From assembly GCF_001661495.1 (NCBI RefSeq), contig NZ_BDDT01000007.1, positions 62,001 through 126,000 on the forward strand: a DNA stretch of 64,000 bases, read 5' to 3'. The translations under genes were made by a program, and so were the position numbers. This stretch comes from Pseudoalteromonas prydzensis (lineage in GTDB: Bacteria > Pseudomonadota > Gammaproteobacteria > Enterobacterales > Alteromonadaceae). Positions 46,003-53,805 of the stretch are shown in pieces; position 1 is the first letter of the stretch; every line of letters starts with the position of its first letter. The notes under the pieces were generated by a model that was not told the DNA's origin, did not search any database, and was given only the letters and a program-made list of their open reading frames with translations.

Positions 46003-46627
46003 GTTAACCAGTCATGATATTGCTTCACTTTATAAACGCGGTGCTACGGAGCAGCCAAGCTCACAACTTGATGAGCAAATACTAAAACACGCAGCAGATG
46101 AGGTTGCAGATAATAAAGTCACCCCAATTCATAAACCTAAGCGCTTTTATCAAACTTGGTATGGGCAATTATCGACTGCGGCATCACTGGTGTTAGTCGC
46201 TGTTTTATATGTGCAAAATAGCGCACAGTATCTTAAGCCGTCAGAGACAATAAATGAGCTGCAAATTTTAGCTGATGAACAACCAGCTAAATCACCCGCA
46301 GCCTCGCTTGAAATGATGCAAAACGCAACACAAGAGCAAGCGCAAGAACAAGCTCAAATGATGCAATTAAAACAAACCCAGCAGCGCCAACAAAGTGAAA
46401 AAATGGCAAGCAGGCAATTTGCCGCACCAAGCATGACAGCGAAAAGTGCCTTGTTATTAGAGCTTGAAATTACCACCGCAGAGGTAGCAAATAAATTTAA
46501 GCGTATAGATACATTTATTGCAGATGGTAATACCACGGCTGCTAAAGCACAGCTGACTGAATTATTAGCAGCGCACCCAGAACTCAAGGTGCACTTAAAT
46601 GAGCAATATAAACAGCTATTACAATAA
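45992..46627 (+). CDS. Putative membrane anti-sigma factor
   Basis: 211 residues: cytoplasmic N-terminus (SDKLTSHDIASLYKRGATEQ), a membrane helix (about 60-76, LSTAASLVLVAVLYVQ), a Gln-rich linker (about 105-140, QEQAQEQAQMMQLKQTQQRQ) and a C-terminal helical domain. No known anti-sigma motif (e.g. HxxxCxxC) is seen. The role is inferred from position directly behind, and overlapping, the sigma factor. Confidence 0.55.
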   Translation: MSDKLTSHDIASLYKRGATEQPSSQLDEQILKHAADEVADNKVTPIHKPKRFYQTWYGQLSTAASLVLVAVLYVQNSAQYLKPSETINELQILADEQPAKSPAASLEMMQNATQEQAQEQAQMMQLKQTQQRQQSEKMASRQFAAPSMTAKSALLLELEITTAEVANKFKRIDTFIADGNTTAAKAQLTELLAAHPELKVHLNEQYKQLLQ

Positions 46628-46674
46628 AAGATAATCCACTTAGGTTCGCTATATGGCGAACTCAAGCTAGGTAG

Positions 46675-48729
46675 CTACCAAGCGTAACTTGCTGAGAACA
46701 TAATATTACGTGGTCTCCCTGGAAAATAACGGTCGCCGGTAAAGCTAGTATAATCGGCTCGCTCGGCATAAGCGGTGTCGGTTAGGTTGTTAATTCGGGC
46801 GGTTAGTTTTAACTGTTCAGTGAGCTGCCAAGCCCCACGTAAATTAATTAAATCATGACCTGCGTAACTGTGTAGGTTTTCAGGGTCGGTAAAATAGTCA
46901 CTGACATGGTGCCATTCAATAGCAACTAGGGTGTTATTGCTGATTTTCCAGTTAGCTTGGAAGTTGGCGATATTGCGCGGTGCTGTGTCTATGTCGTTGC
47001 CGTTAATATTTACCCCAGATAACACTTGGTCATAGTCGTAGGTGTGCACCGCATGGCTTGCAGCAAGGGCAAGCTTTATTGACTGAGTAAGTTGATAATC
47101 AAGCTCCAGCTCAATACCGTGATGCTGAGTTTGCCCGTCATTAATGGTAAAAAAGTCGCTGTCGCGAAAAATTACGTTTTGTTTGTTCATCGCATACGCT
47201 GAGAACACGTAGTGCAATTGTTGATATTGCCCTTTTAGGCCTATTTCAAGGTTATCTGCTGTTTCAGACTCTAGCTCGGCAACCTGTTGCTCGCGTTGTA
47301 ACTGATAAAGCTCAGCCGCTTGCGGCGCACGGTAACCGCGCGATAGGTTTGCATATAAATAATTATCAGCACTTAATTGATAACTCAGGCCAAGTTTAGG
47401 GGATGTATTGGTAAATTTATTTTCGCCACTTGGTGGGCGAGAGTAACGACAACCGCCCATTGCGCATTCGCTGCCATCTTCTTTTGTGCGCCCAGCGAGC
47501 ATATTATTGCTGTAATCGTAATTGAGCTGCTCAAAGCGCGCGCCTAAGCTAATGGCGAGTTGCTGCCACTGCCAATCAAGGCTGATAAAAGGGGCGAGTA
47601 GGGTGCTGTTTACATCGTAATCGTAATGCTTACCTTGCGGCACTGTGGCGACTAAAAACGCCGAACCTTGGGTTGGCTCGTCTTGATATTGGAGAAAGTC
47701 AGCACGAGTGTACTCGCTATCGAATCCTAAATTCAGCGTTAATGAAGCTGAGTAATCGTGTTGCCAAAGTGATTGAATACCAAAGCCATTTTGGCTGTTT
47801 TCTTCAAGTGGTGTGCCCGGTAAAAAGTGCTTAAAAAAGGTCATACTTTGATTGCGCACATAGGGGGTAATGGTGAGCGTATCTTGTGCGGTTTGCCATT
47901 GTGCCTTTGACCAAAGCCGAAACGAACGGGCTGTTCTAAACGCATCCGGATCAAAGTTTTGCTGGGCTATTTCATCGTCTTTATAGCTTTCAAAGCCTTC
48001 AATAAAGCCTGCGGTTTTTTGATCAAGATTAGTATAGCTTAGCCCTGTTGTAATTGAGAGTTCGTCGCCGGTATAACGATGACGTAGGTTGAATTTTTCT
48101 TGATCGACGCTTTCATCATCACGGTAACCGCTATCGCGAGTAATACTGGCATTGATGCCAACCCCTTGATTGCCTAAATCTTTACCGCTTCTCAGTTTTA
48201 AACGGCTGTAACCGTACGAGCCTAAATCAACGCCGAGCAAATGTTCATCATAAGTGGTATCTGGGGTGATCACATTAATAACCCCATGTACGGCGTTGGA
48301 GCCGTAAAGGGCAGAGCCTGGGCCTTTTAATACTTCAACCCGCTCGGCCATTTCAGTGTGCGCTTCAAATAACTCGTTTATATTACAAAAGCCTGCTGCG
48401 CGCAGGGGAATACCGTCTTCAGCGGTGAGTAATCCACCACAGGCACCCGCCCCAGAAAGAACCGGAGAGCGCAGTGCGGGTAAATATTCTTGACCGTTAC
48501 CATGTTGTACATTGGCACCTGCGACTTGCTTTAATACTTGCTCTATATGAGTCGGGGCGATTAAATCTAACTGTGCTTTAGTGATACTGCTGATCACTAA
48601 AGGTAGCGGATCGGCGCTGACGTCAACGCGAGAGGCGGTAGTAGTAATACGTTCAATGTCATTTTGCGCGGCGAAAGAGTTAAAGGCTGTCGGTGTGAGC
48701 AGCGCCAGACAGAGTAATCGAGAAAGCAT
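46675..48729 (-). CDS. TonB-dependent outer-membrane receptor
   Basis: 684 residues with a signal peptide (about 20 residues, ends FAAQ), a TonB-box-like ERITTTASRV, plug domain (about 35-150: IEQVLKQVAGANVQ, VEVLKGPGSALYGSNAVHGV) and a barrel ending in aromatic SYAW. Two cysteine pairs (ACGG/FC and CAMGGC) are in the plug and an extracellular loop. Imports a siderophore, cobalamin or similar TonB ligand; none can be named. No Fur box seen in the short upstream gap. Confidence 0.9.
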   Translation of the reverse strand: MLSRLLCLALLTPTAFNSFAAQNDIERITTTASRVDVSADPLPLVISSITKAQLDLIAPTHIEQVLKQVAGANVQHGNGQEYLPALRSPVLSGAGACGGLLTAEDGIPLRAAGFCNINELFEAHTEMAERVEVLKGPGSALYGSNAVHGVINVITPDTTYDEHLLGVDLGSYGYSRLKLRSGKDLGNQGVGINASITRDSGYRDDESVDQEKFNLRHRYTGDELSITTGLSYTNLDQKTAGFIEGFESYKDDEIAQQNFDPDAFRTARSFRLWSKAQWQTAQDTLTITPYVRNQSMTFFKHFLPGTPLEENSQNGFGIQSLWQHDYSASLTLNLGFDSEYTRADFLQYQDEPTQGSAFLVATVPQGKHYDYDVNSTLLAPFISLDWQWQQLAISLGARFEQLNYDYSNNMLAGRTKEDGSECAMGGCRYSRPPSGENKFTNTSPKLGLSYQLSADNYLYANLSRGYRAPQAAELYQLQREQQVAELESETADNLEIGLKGQYQQLHYVFSAYAMNKQNVIFRDSDFFTINDGQTQHHGIELELDYQLTQSIKLALAASHAVHTYDYDQVLSGVNINGNDIDTAPRNIANFQANWKISNNTLVAIEWHHVSDYFTDPENLHSYAGHDLINLRGAWQLTEQLKLTARINNLTDTAYAERADYTSFTGDRYFPGRPRNIMFSASYAW

Positions 48730-48794
48730 GAAAGCCCTTTATCTAAGATATTTCAAAAGGGCAGGATATAACCTTTTTTATGAATTCTAAAGCT

Positions 48795-49652
48795 TTAGCG
48801 ATAAACGCTTGTTAGTTCAATGCCGAGCTGTTTAGTTATTTGCTTGTGTTGTTTTAAAATTAACATACCAGTGAGTAACATTAATAAGAAAGATAAACTG
48901 CCACCACTGCTGCCGTCTTTATGATTAACATTGGCTATTTTGTCTTCTTTTACGCGGGTTTTAAATGAACCAAGCTCAGCATCTAAGTTTGTGATCATGT
49001 CATCAACAGCTAAGTTAAAGCTGCCTTGTGACTGTTCGTTTAAGGTATCATCAATACCGATAGCTGTACTGCGTTGCTCTACTTTGTTAATCCCCGGAGC
49101 TCGAAACAGCATTTTTTTACTTTTTACATCAAAAACAGCGGTATCAACAAAAGTCTGAACTGTATTTTCGTTGCCAGGAATAACGTATAAACCAACAATT
49201 GTTAAGTACAAAAATGCCGCATTATTTTCGAGCGTTTGCGACACTTGGTCATAAGATACCAGTGCCATGATATCAACATCGTATAATCTTGATACTTGCT
49301 CAAGGGTGGTAAATCCTTGACCTCCTTTTAAATAACTACTTGGGATTATCTCGATACGGTCAATATAGTCGTATTGCATAAACTGTTTTTTTACTTTTTC
49401 AAGCAAGGCTATTTCTTCATTACTGCGAATGCCAAGGTCATATTGGTTTGGAATAAATGCAATACCGACAGTGGCAGGTAAGTTGAGTGTTGGCGTGCTT
49501 GGTTGATGGGCTTGACGACTTTGTTCATCAGGGTATAGGAAATCCACGAGACTACTTGAGCGCGTTTTTTGATTCGCATTTTGGCTGAGCATAGTGCTAC
49601 AGCCAGCTAATGCGGTAATGACAATCACCAAAACCAATTGTAGAGTTTTCAT
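48795..49652 (-). CDS. Rhombotarget-type lipoprotein with GlyGly-CTERM tail
   Basis: 285 residues. Lipobox ITALAGCSTM (Cys18). Core: LPATVGIAFIPNQYDLG, DVDIMALVSYDQVSQTLEN, VFDVKSKKMLFRAPG, matching my memory of the rhombotarget lipoprotein family. The C-terminus is GSSGGSLSFLLMLLTGMLIL plus basic residues: the GlyGly-CTERM signal recognised by rhombosortase. A protein lipidated at one end and sorted at the other is unusual. No rhombosortase gene is in the window. AGGAA precedes the start. Confidence 0.8.
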   Translation of the reverse strand: MKTLQLVLVIVITALAGCSTMLSQNANQKTRSSSLVDFLYPDEQSRQAHQPSTPTLNLPATVGIAFIPNQYDLGIRSNEEIALLEKVKKQFMQYDYIDRIEIIPSSYLKGGQGFTTLEQVSRLYDVDIMALVSYDQVSQTLENNAAFLYLTIVGLYVIPGNENTVQTFVDTAVFDVKSKKMLFRAPGINKVEQRSTAIGIDDTLNEQSQGSFNLAVDDMITNLDAELGSFKTRVKEDKIANVNHKDGSSGGSLSFLLMLLTGMLILKQHKQITKQLGIELTSVYR

Positions 49653-49721
49653 ATTATTCCTTTTTATAATTAAGTGATCCGATGAGTTTGAACCTAAAAC
49701 AGTGAAAAAGTTCTTCCGCTG

Positions 49722-51302
49722 TTACTTTAAGGTAATTTTGGTTGTTAAACTAGCTTGCTGAACAAACACCTCATCGTGACTTACTAATATAAAGCTGCCA
49801 GTAAAATCAGCCAGATTTTGTGCAAGATGTTGTTTGTTATCAAGGTCCAAATGGTTATCGGGTTCATCGAGTAGCAATAAAGAATCCGCAGCATTTTGCG
49901 CTGCAATTAACATGGCTAATTGCATTTTCTCGCCGCCGCTAAGTTGGTTTATTGGCCTGTATACATCATCGCCTTTGAAGCCAATATTTGCCAGTAGGTG
50001 GCGGATTGTTTGTAGCTCAAGTTCGCAATGTACCTCTAGTGCTTTAACTAAGCTGTCAGTGGCGGTTAAAAATGAGCAGTGTTGGTCAATATAAAGTACC
50101 TTGCTGTTTAGTTGAATTGCCGTTGCCGTGGATGATTTTGTCGATTCGCTGATCATTCTCAGTAGCGTTGATTTTCCTGAGCCATTAGACCCTGCTATAT
50201 GTAATTTATCGCCACTGTTAATTTGTAAGGTTACAGGGTTTTTACTACAACCATAAGGCAGGCAAAGTTTATCAATAAACAGTAAGCGTTTATTGCTGGT
50301 GGGTTGCTTGAACTTTAACTTTCGTTCAATACTGTCTGGTAGTTGCTGTTGCAGTGTTTGCCGTTTTTCGGCTAAGGTGTTTAGCTTAGCTGATGCTAAA
50401 CGCTCGCTAGCACCTTTACTTGCTTGGGCACTGTTTTTCTTAAAATCTAACATCACTTTAGGTTGGCTGGCGCTGCTGCGATGTTTATTGCCTTGCGCCG
50501 CTCTTTGCTGCGCTTTTTCATGGTTTAGTTGGGTTTGTTGTTGGTGTTTTTTTTGCTCTTTTGCGAGATGAGCAATTTGTTTAGTTAACGCTGTTTGTTG
50601 CAGTGCTTTTTGTTTGCAAAAATGCTGGTAGTTACCGGTTTCGTAATGGCTACCGAGACTGTTTAACTCAATGATAGCGTCGCAGTGATCAAGTAATTGA
50701 CGATCATGACTCACAATAACGACTTGCCCTTTAAACGCATGCAATTGTGTAATTAACCACAGCTTTGCTGCTTGGTCTAAATGATTACTTGGTTCATCTA
50801 AAATCAGTAAATCAGGCTGTGCTTGCAGGGCACAATAAAGTGTTAAACACCGCTGTTGCCCAGGGCTCAAGTGGCTTATTGGGGTAGTTAGTGGTGCTTC
50901 AATAGCTAGGCTCAACAACTGTTGTTGATAGTTTTGCTCACATAACCAATCGTCGCCGATTAGCGCAAAATCTGCCTCAGCAATGCTCCCGTGAGTAATA
51001 CGTGCAAGCGCTGCCAGCTTTTTATCTATCCCCAATAATTGGGCAATAGTGTTTGAGGAGTCTTGTAAATAGTGATCACTTAATTGCTGTTGCGATACGA
51101 CTAACCGAGTGCCGCTAAACTCAACATGTCCGGAACTGGCTTGCTGTTGGTTTGCCAATATACTCACCAATATTGATTTTCCGCTGCCATTAGCACCGAT
51201 AATCGCGGTGAGTTTTTCGGGGATTGAAAAGTTTAGCTGGTTAAATTGTACATAACCATCAGGGTGTTGATAGCTTAAATTGTGAATGTGTAATGTATGC
51301 AT
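49722..51302 (-). CDS. ABC-F family ATPase (no membrane domain)
   Basis: 526 residues with two nucleotide-binding domains. First: GANGSGKS Walker A, LSPGQQRC signature, LLILDEPSNHLD Walker B. Second: GSNGSGKST, LSGGEKMQLAM, LLLLDEPDNHLD. A charged, Gln/Lys-rich linker (about 230-310) joins them. ABC-F proteins act on the ribosome, some giving antibiotic protection; none transports. Closest by layout to YheS/Uup-like or Vga/Msr-like short forms, not decidable by eye. Preceded by a structured leader. Confidence 0.88.
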   Translation of the reverse strand: MHTLHIHNLSYQHPDGYVQFNQLNFSIPEKLTAIIGANGSGKSILVSILANQQQASSGHVEFSGTRLVVSQQQLSDHYLQDSSNTIAQLLGIDKKLAALARITHGSIAEADFALIGDDWLCEQNYQQQLLSLAIEAPLTTPISHLSPGQQRCLTLYCALQAQPDLLILDEPSNHLDQAAKLWLITQLHAFKGQVVIVSHDRQLLDHCDAIIELNSLGSHYETGNYQHFCKQKALQQTALTKQIAHLAKEQKKHQQQTQLNHEKAQQRAAQGNKHRSSASQPKVMLDFKKNSAQASKGASERLASAKLNTLAEKRQTLQQQLPDSIERKLKFKQPTSNKRLLFIDKLCLPYGCSKNPVTLQINSGDKLHIAGSNGSGKSTLLRMISESTKSSTATAIQLNSKVLYIDQHCSFLTATDSLVKALEVHCELELQTIRHLLANIGFKGDDVYRPINQLSGGEKMQLAMLIAAQNAADSLLLLDEPDNHLDLDNKQHLAQNLADFTGSFILVSHDEVFVQQASLTTKITLK

Positions 51303-51389
51303 AATGCCTCTGGAGTCAGCAGGGCATGGCGCGCAAAGCTATTAAATTAACTAGGAATCGATAAATCGATAACGAGAGATATGACGAAT

Positions 51390-51466
51390 TTTGCGCCCAC
51401 TAACCCTGTAAATTCAAAAAATAAAAACGAATTTCAACAGGTGTTAGTTATTCATTAATGCGCAAA
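51390..51466 (-). promoter_or_regulatory. Structured leader with 3-codon uORF upstream of the ABC-F gene
   Basis: On the minus strand TTTGCGC...ACTAAC-ACCTGTTGAAATTC pairs with GAATTTACAGGGTTAGT...GCGCAAA, two nested stems. Inside the left arm is ATG-AAT-AAC-TAA (51455-51444), with GGAG 11 nt upstream. Together it resembles a translation-controlled leader. The hairpin ends ~90 bp before the ABC-F start. Confidence 0.5.
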
Positions 51467-51490
51467 CTCCAATTAGGAAAGTGAGTTAAT

Positions 51491-51518
51491 AATATACGAA
51501 TATGCTGTGGGTTGTCAG
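51491..51518 (-). promoter_or_regulatory. Predicted promoter of the ABC-F leader transcript
   Basis: Minus strand -35 CTGACA (51518-51513), 16-bp spacer, -10 TATATT (51496-51491), each five of six to consensus. Initiation near 51484 would include the whole leader hairpin. The remaining 51519-51706 stretch has only AT-rich DNA and the plus-strand promoter of the next gene. Confidence 0.5.
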
Positions 51519-51706
51519 CCAGTTTTTATTATTTTTTGTTTTACAGCATGTTATTTTTTCTATTGGCTATAGCTAACTAATTGTTTGTTAAAACACGAAA
51601 CTGTAAGTGCTCACTATCTTTACAAAGTTTACAATTTCTTTCATCTTTCATTCAGGCAGACTTGTTAGGCTTTAGCTATTCACACAGATTATGCTAGGAA
51701 GTCGTT

Positions 51707-52126
51707 ATGAATAAATTAATCCCCTTGTCTTTGGCTGTACTTGGTTTGGGCCTATTACCGTTTGCAGCAAGCGCTAAGCACGAGCGCGAACATGACCGTT
51801 ATGAACATTACCATGAACACCATCATGAGCATAAAAAACACAGTAAAAAGCATCATAAAAAATATTATAAAAAACACCGTAAGTCTGCATACTATAAACA
51901 GTTGCCGCCGGGCTTATACAAAAAAATAGGGTATGGGCATGGTTTGCCGCCGGGTTGGTATAAAAAATATCATCGTGGCGATCGCCTTGATAGAGATATT
52001 TATCGCCGTGGCCGAGTGATTGAGCGCCATGACCGTAAGGGTCTAATTTTATTGGAAGTTGATGATCAGCTAATCCATTTAGTGCATGACACCCGAGAGA
52101 TCCTGTCGATTATTACTCGTCACTAA
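51707..52126 (+). CDS. RcnB-like periplasmic protein, His/Lys-rich
   Basis: 139 residues: signal peptide (about 23), then a very His/Lys/Glu-rich stretch (about 24-64, e.g. YEHYHEHHHEHKKHSKKHH) and a C-terminal RcnB-like repeat: LPPGLYKKIGYGHGLPPGWY, then KKYHRGDRLDRDIYRRGRV. RcnB-type proteins are linked to nickel/cobalt homeostasis; the His-rich part could bind metal. A shorter paralogue follows 104 bp downstream. Confidence 0.8.
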   Translation: MNKLIPLSLAVLGLGLLPFAASAKHEREHDRYEHYHEHHHEHKKHSKKHHKKYYKKHRKSAYYKQLPPGLYKKIGYGHGLPPGWYKKYHRGDRLDRDIYRRGRVIERHDRKGLILLEVDDQLIHLVHDTREILSIITRH

Positions 52127-52229
52127 ATTTTTACAAAATCGTAATTAAGTGCTGGATTATTTTCTTTTTTTCATAACATGTTCAGTCACTATTGCTATTC
52201 TTTAAATGAATTAAATAGGGAGTAAAATT

Positions 52230-52565
52230 ATGAAAGCACTGATATCGATGGCTTTGCTTGGTTTAGTACTTTGCAGCGGCGCTGCTGTTGCAAAAAATGA
52301 TAACCATGACAAAGACAAAAATAAAGGCAAAGGAAGCTTACCACCAGGGTTGCAAAAGAAAGTTGATAATGGTGGTCAATTGCCTCCTGGTTGGCAAAAA
52401 AAATACCACAAAGGTGATCGATTAGACGACGATATCTATCGTCATGGTCGAGTTATCAAACCGATAGACCGTGATGGTCGTATTACCATTGAAGTAGACG
52501 ATACTATTATCCATATGGTGCATGATACTCGCGAAATTTTGTCAATTTTAAGTCGCTACAATTAA
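52230..52565 (+). CDS. RcnB-like periplasmic protein, short paralogue
   Basis: 111 residues with signal peptide (about 21) and a short Asp/Lys linker in place of the His-rich stretch. The C-terminal ~75 residues are near-identical in pattern to the upstream gene: LPPGLQKKVDNGGQLPPGW, HKGDRLDDDIYRHGRVI, EVDDTIIHMVHDTREILSI. A tandem duplication with loss or gain of the metal-binding-like segment. AGGGAG precedes the start. Confidence 0.8.
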   Translation: MKALISMALLGLVLCSGAAVAKNDNHDKDKNKGKGSLPPGLQKKVDNGGQLPPGWQKKYHKGDRLDDDIYRHGRVIKPIDRDGRITIEVDDTIIHMVHDTREILSILSRYN

Positions 52566-52576
52566 AGCTACTTTAT

Positions 52577-52617
52577 AAAAGCACATGTTAACGGCATTGT
52601 TAGCTTGTGCTTTTAAT
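52577..52617 (+). terminator. Hairpin after the RcnB-like pair
   Basis: AAAAGCACA / TGTGCTTTT arms with a partly paired GTTAAC/GTTAGC centre, ending in TTTTAAT, 12 bp after the stop. Confidence 0.65.
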
Positions 52618-52677
52618 CGTTATTTTAAAGTGCTAGAGTTCCCTTTAAAGGAATTATAAATAGAATAATTAGTTGTT

Positions 52678-53751
52678 ATGTACACTTATATTAAAACGTT
52701 TATTAGTTTCGCTTTTCTTGCCTCAGTTAGTACAGTCTCTGCGAATAGCGCTTTTGAAAAAGGTGTTGTTGAAAAAACGTATACACCAGCGCAAGTTATT
52801 GAGAATAAAAATGAAAGCTTTCCAAAAAGTTATAGTGGGTCACGGCTAGAAGGTTGGGCTTTACTCTCTTACGTGGTTGCTAAAGACGGTTCAGTTAATG
52901 ATATTGAAGTGATCAGTCACTCGGCTGTTGTAGATACTCAAGCTGAAGCGCAGCGCTATTTAAATAACTTAGTTTTTAGCCCAGCAATCAAGGGTGAACA
53001 AGCTGTTGAGAGTGGTTATTTATTTACTTACCAAGCGGGTAAATATTTTACTGGTTATGCTAATGATAAAGCGAGCCGAGGCTTTATCAGTGGCTATGAT
53101 GACGTTAACACTTTAATTAAAGAGAAAAATTTTAAAGAGGCTGAACTTGAACTCGCACAGCTTTTTACTGATCATACTAAAAATACCGCAGAGCAAGCTT
53201 TGTTTGCATGGCTAAAAAGCCAGTTTTACTATTTTCAGCAGCAGTGGCAAGGTTTTGATGAACAAGTAAAAGTCGCCTATTTATTGCGTGCGCAATTACC
53301 AACAGAGCTTCATTATACTGTGGTAAAAAGTGCGTTGCAGTGGTTTATTTATAAGCAAGATTTTTACCTAGCGTACAACGCAATAAACTCCCTTGGGAAA
53401 ATTGAAGGTAAAGTATTTACTAGTGAAAATAAGCTCGCTACGACAAAACAAGTTGATGAGCTATTAGCTCAAACAACGGTGATAAATACAGAAATTACAC
53501 TTCATGATCAGCAAGTTGACTATATTTCCTTATCACGCGCTAATATTGTGTTAGAAAATGCTCAAAATCTGGAGCAAGTTGAGCTTAGGTGTGCAAATCA
53601 AGTGGTTAAGTTTAGCCCATCAAAACAGATAGTGTATGCGGTTGATCCCGCAAGCAGACGATGCGGTTTATTACTTAAGTCTAAAAAATCCGAGCAGCTC
53701 ACATTAACTCAAACGGGTGAAATAATAGTTGGTTTGTCAGACTATAAATGA
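52678..53751 (+). CDS. TonB C-terminal-like domain periplasmic protein
   Basis: 357 residues with a signal peptide (about 22). About residues 45-115 match the TonB C-terminal fold: LEGWALLSYVVAKDGSVNDIEVISHS, LNNLVFSPAIKGEQAVESGY (family pattern G-x-V-x2-x-F-x-V-x-x-D-G-x-V). There is no membrane anchor or Pro-rich rod, so it is not a standard TonB. The remaining ~240 residues are helical then beta-rich and unrecognised. No close ribosome site. Confidence 0.7.
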   Translation: MYTYIKTFISFAFLASVSTVSANSAFEKGVVEKTYTPAQVIENKNESFPKSYSGSRLEGWALLSYVVAKDGSVNDIEVISHSAVVDTQAEAQRYLNNLVFSPAIKGEQAVESGYLFTYQAGKYFTGYANDKASRGFISGYDDVNTLIKEKNFKEAELELAQLFTDHTKNTAEQALFAWLKSQFYYFQQQWQGFDEQVKVAYLLRAQLPTELHYTVVKSALQWFIYKQDFYLAYNAINSLGKIEGKVFTSENKLATTKQVDELLAQTTVINTEITLHDQQVDYISLSRANIVLENAQNLEQVELRCANQVVKFSPSKQIVYAVDPASRRCGLLLKSKKSEQLTLTQTGEIIVGLSDYK

Positions 53752-53769
53752 TCGGCAATACTCATTGTG

Positions 53770-53805
53770 AAAGTTAGCGAGGAATATAATTTCTTTGCTA
53801 ACTTT
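53770..53805. terminator. Inverted repeat between convergent genes
   Basis: AAAGTTAGC ... GCTAACTTT, 9-bp perfect arms with an 18-nt AT-rich centre. The right arm overlaps the end of the PilX-like gene. Probable shared terminator, but the long loop lowers confidence. Confidence 0.45.

Noticed and set aside
46628..46674. Fur or other iron-control site at the TonB receptor
   Set aside because: No GATAAT-type repeats near the receptor start (48730-48794); the hairpin here at the 3' side is only a short GTTCGC/GCGAAC stem.
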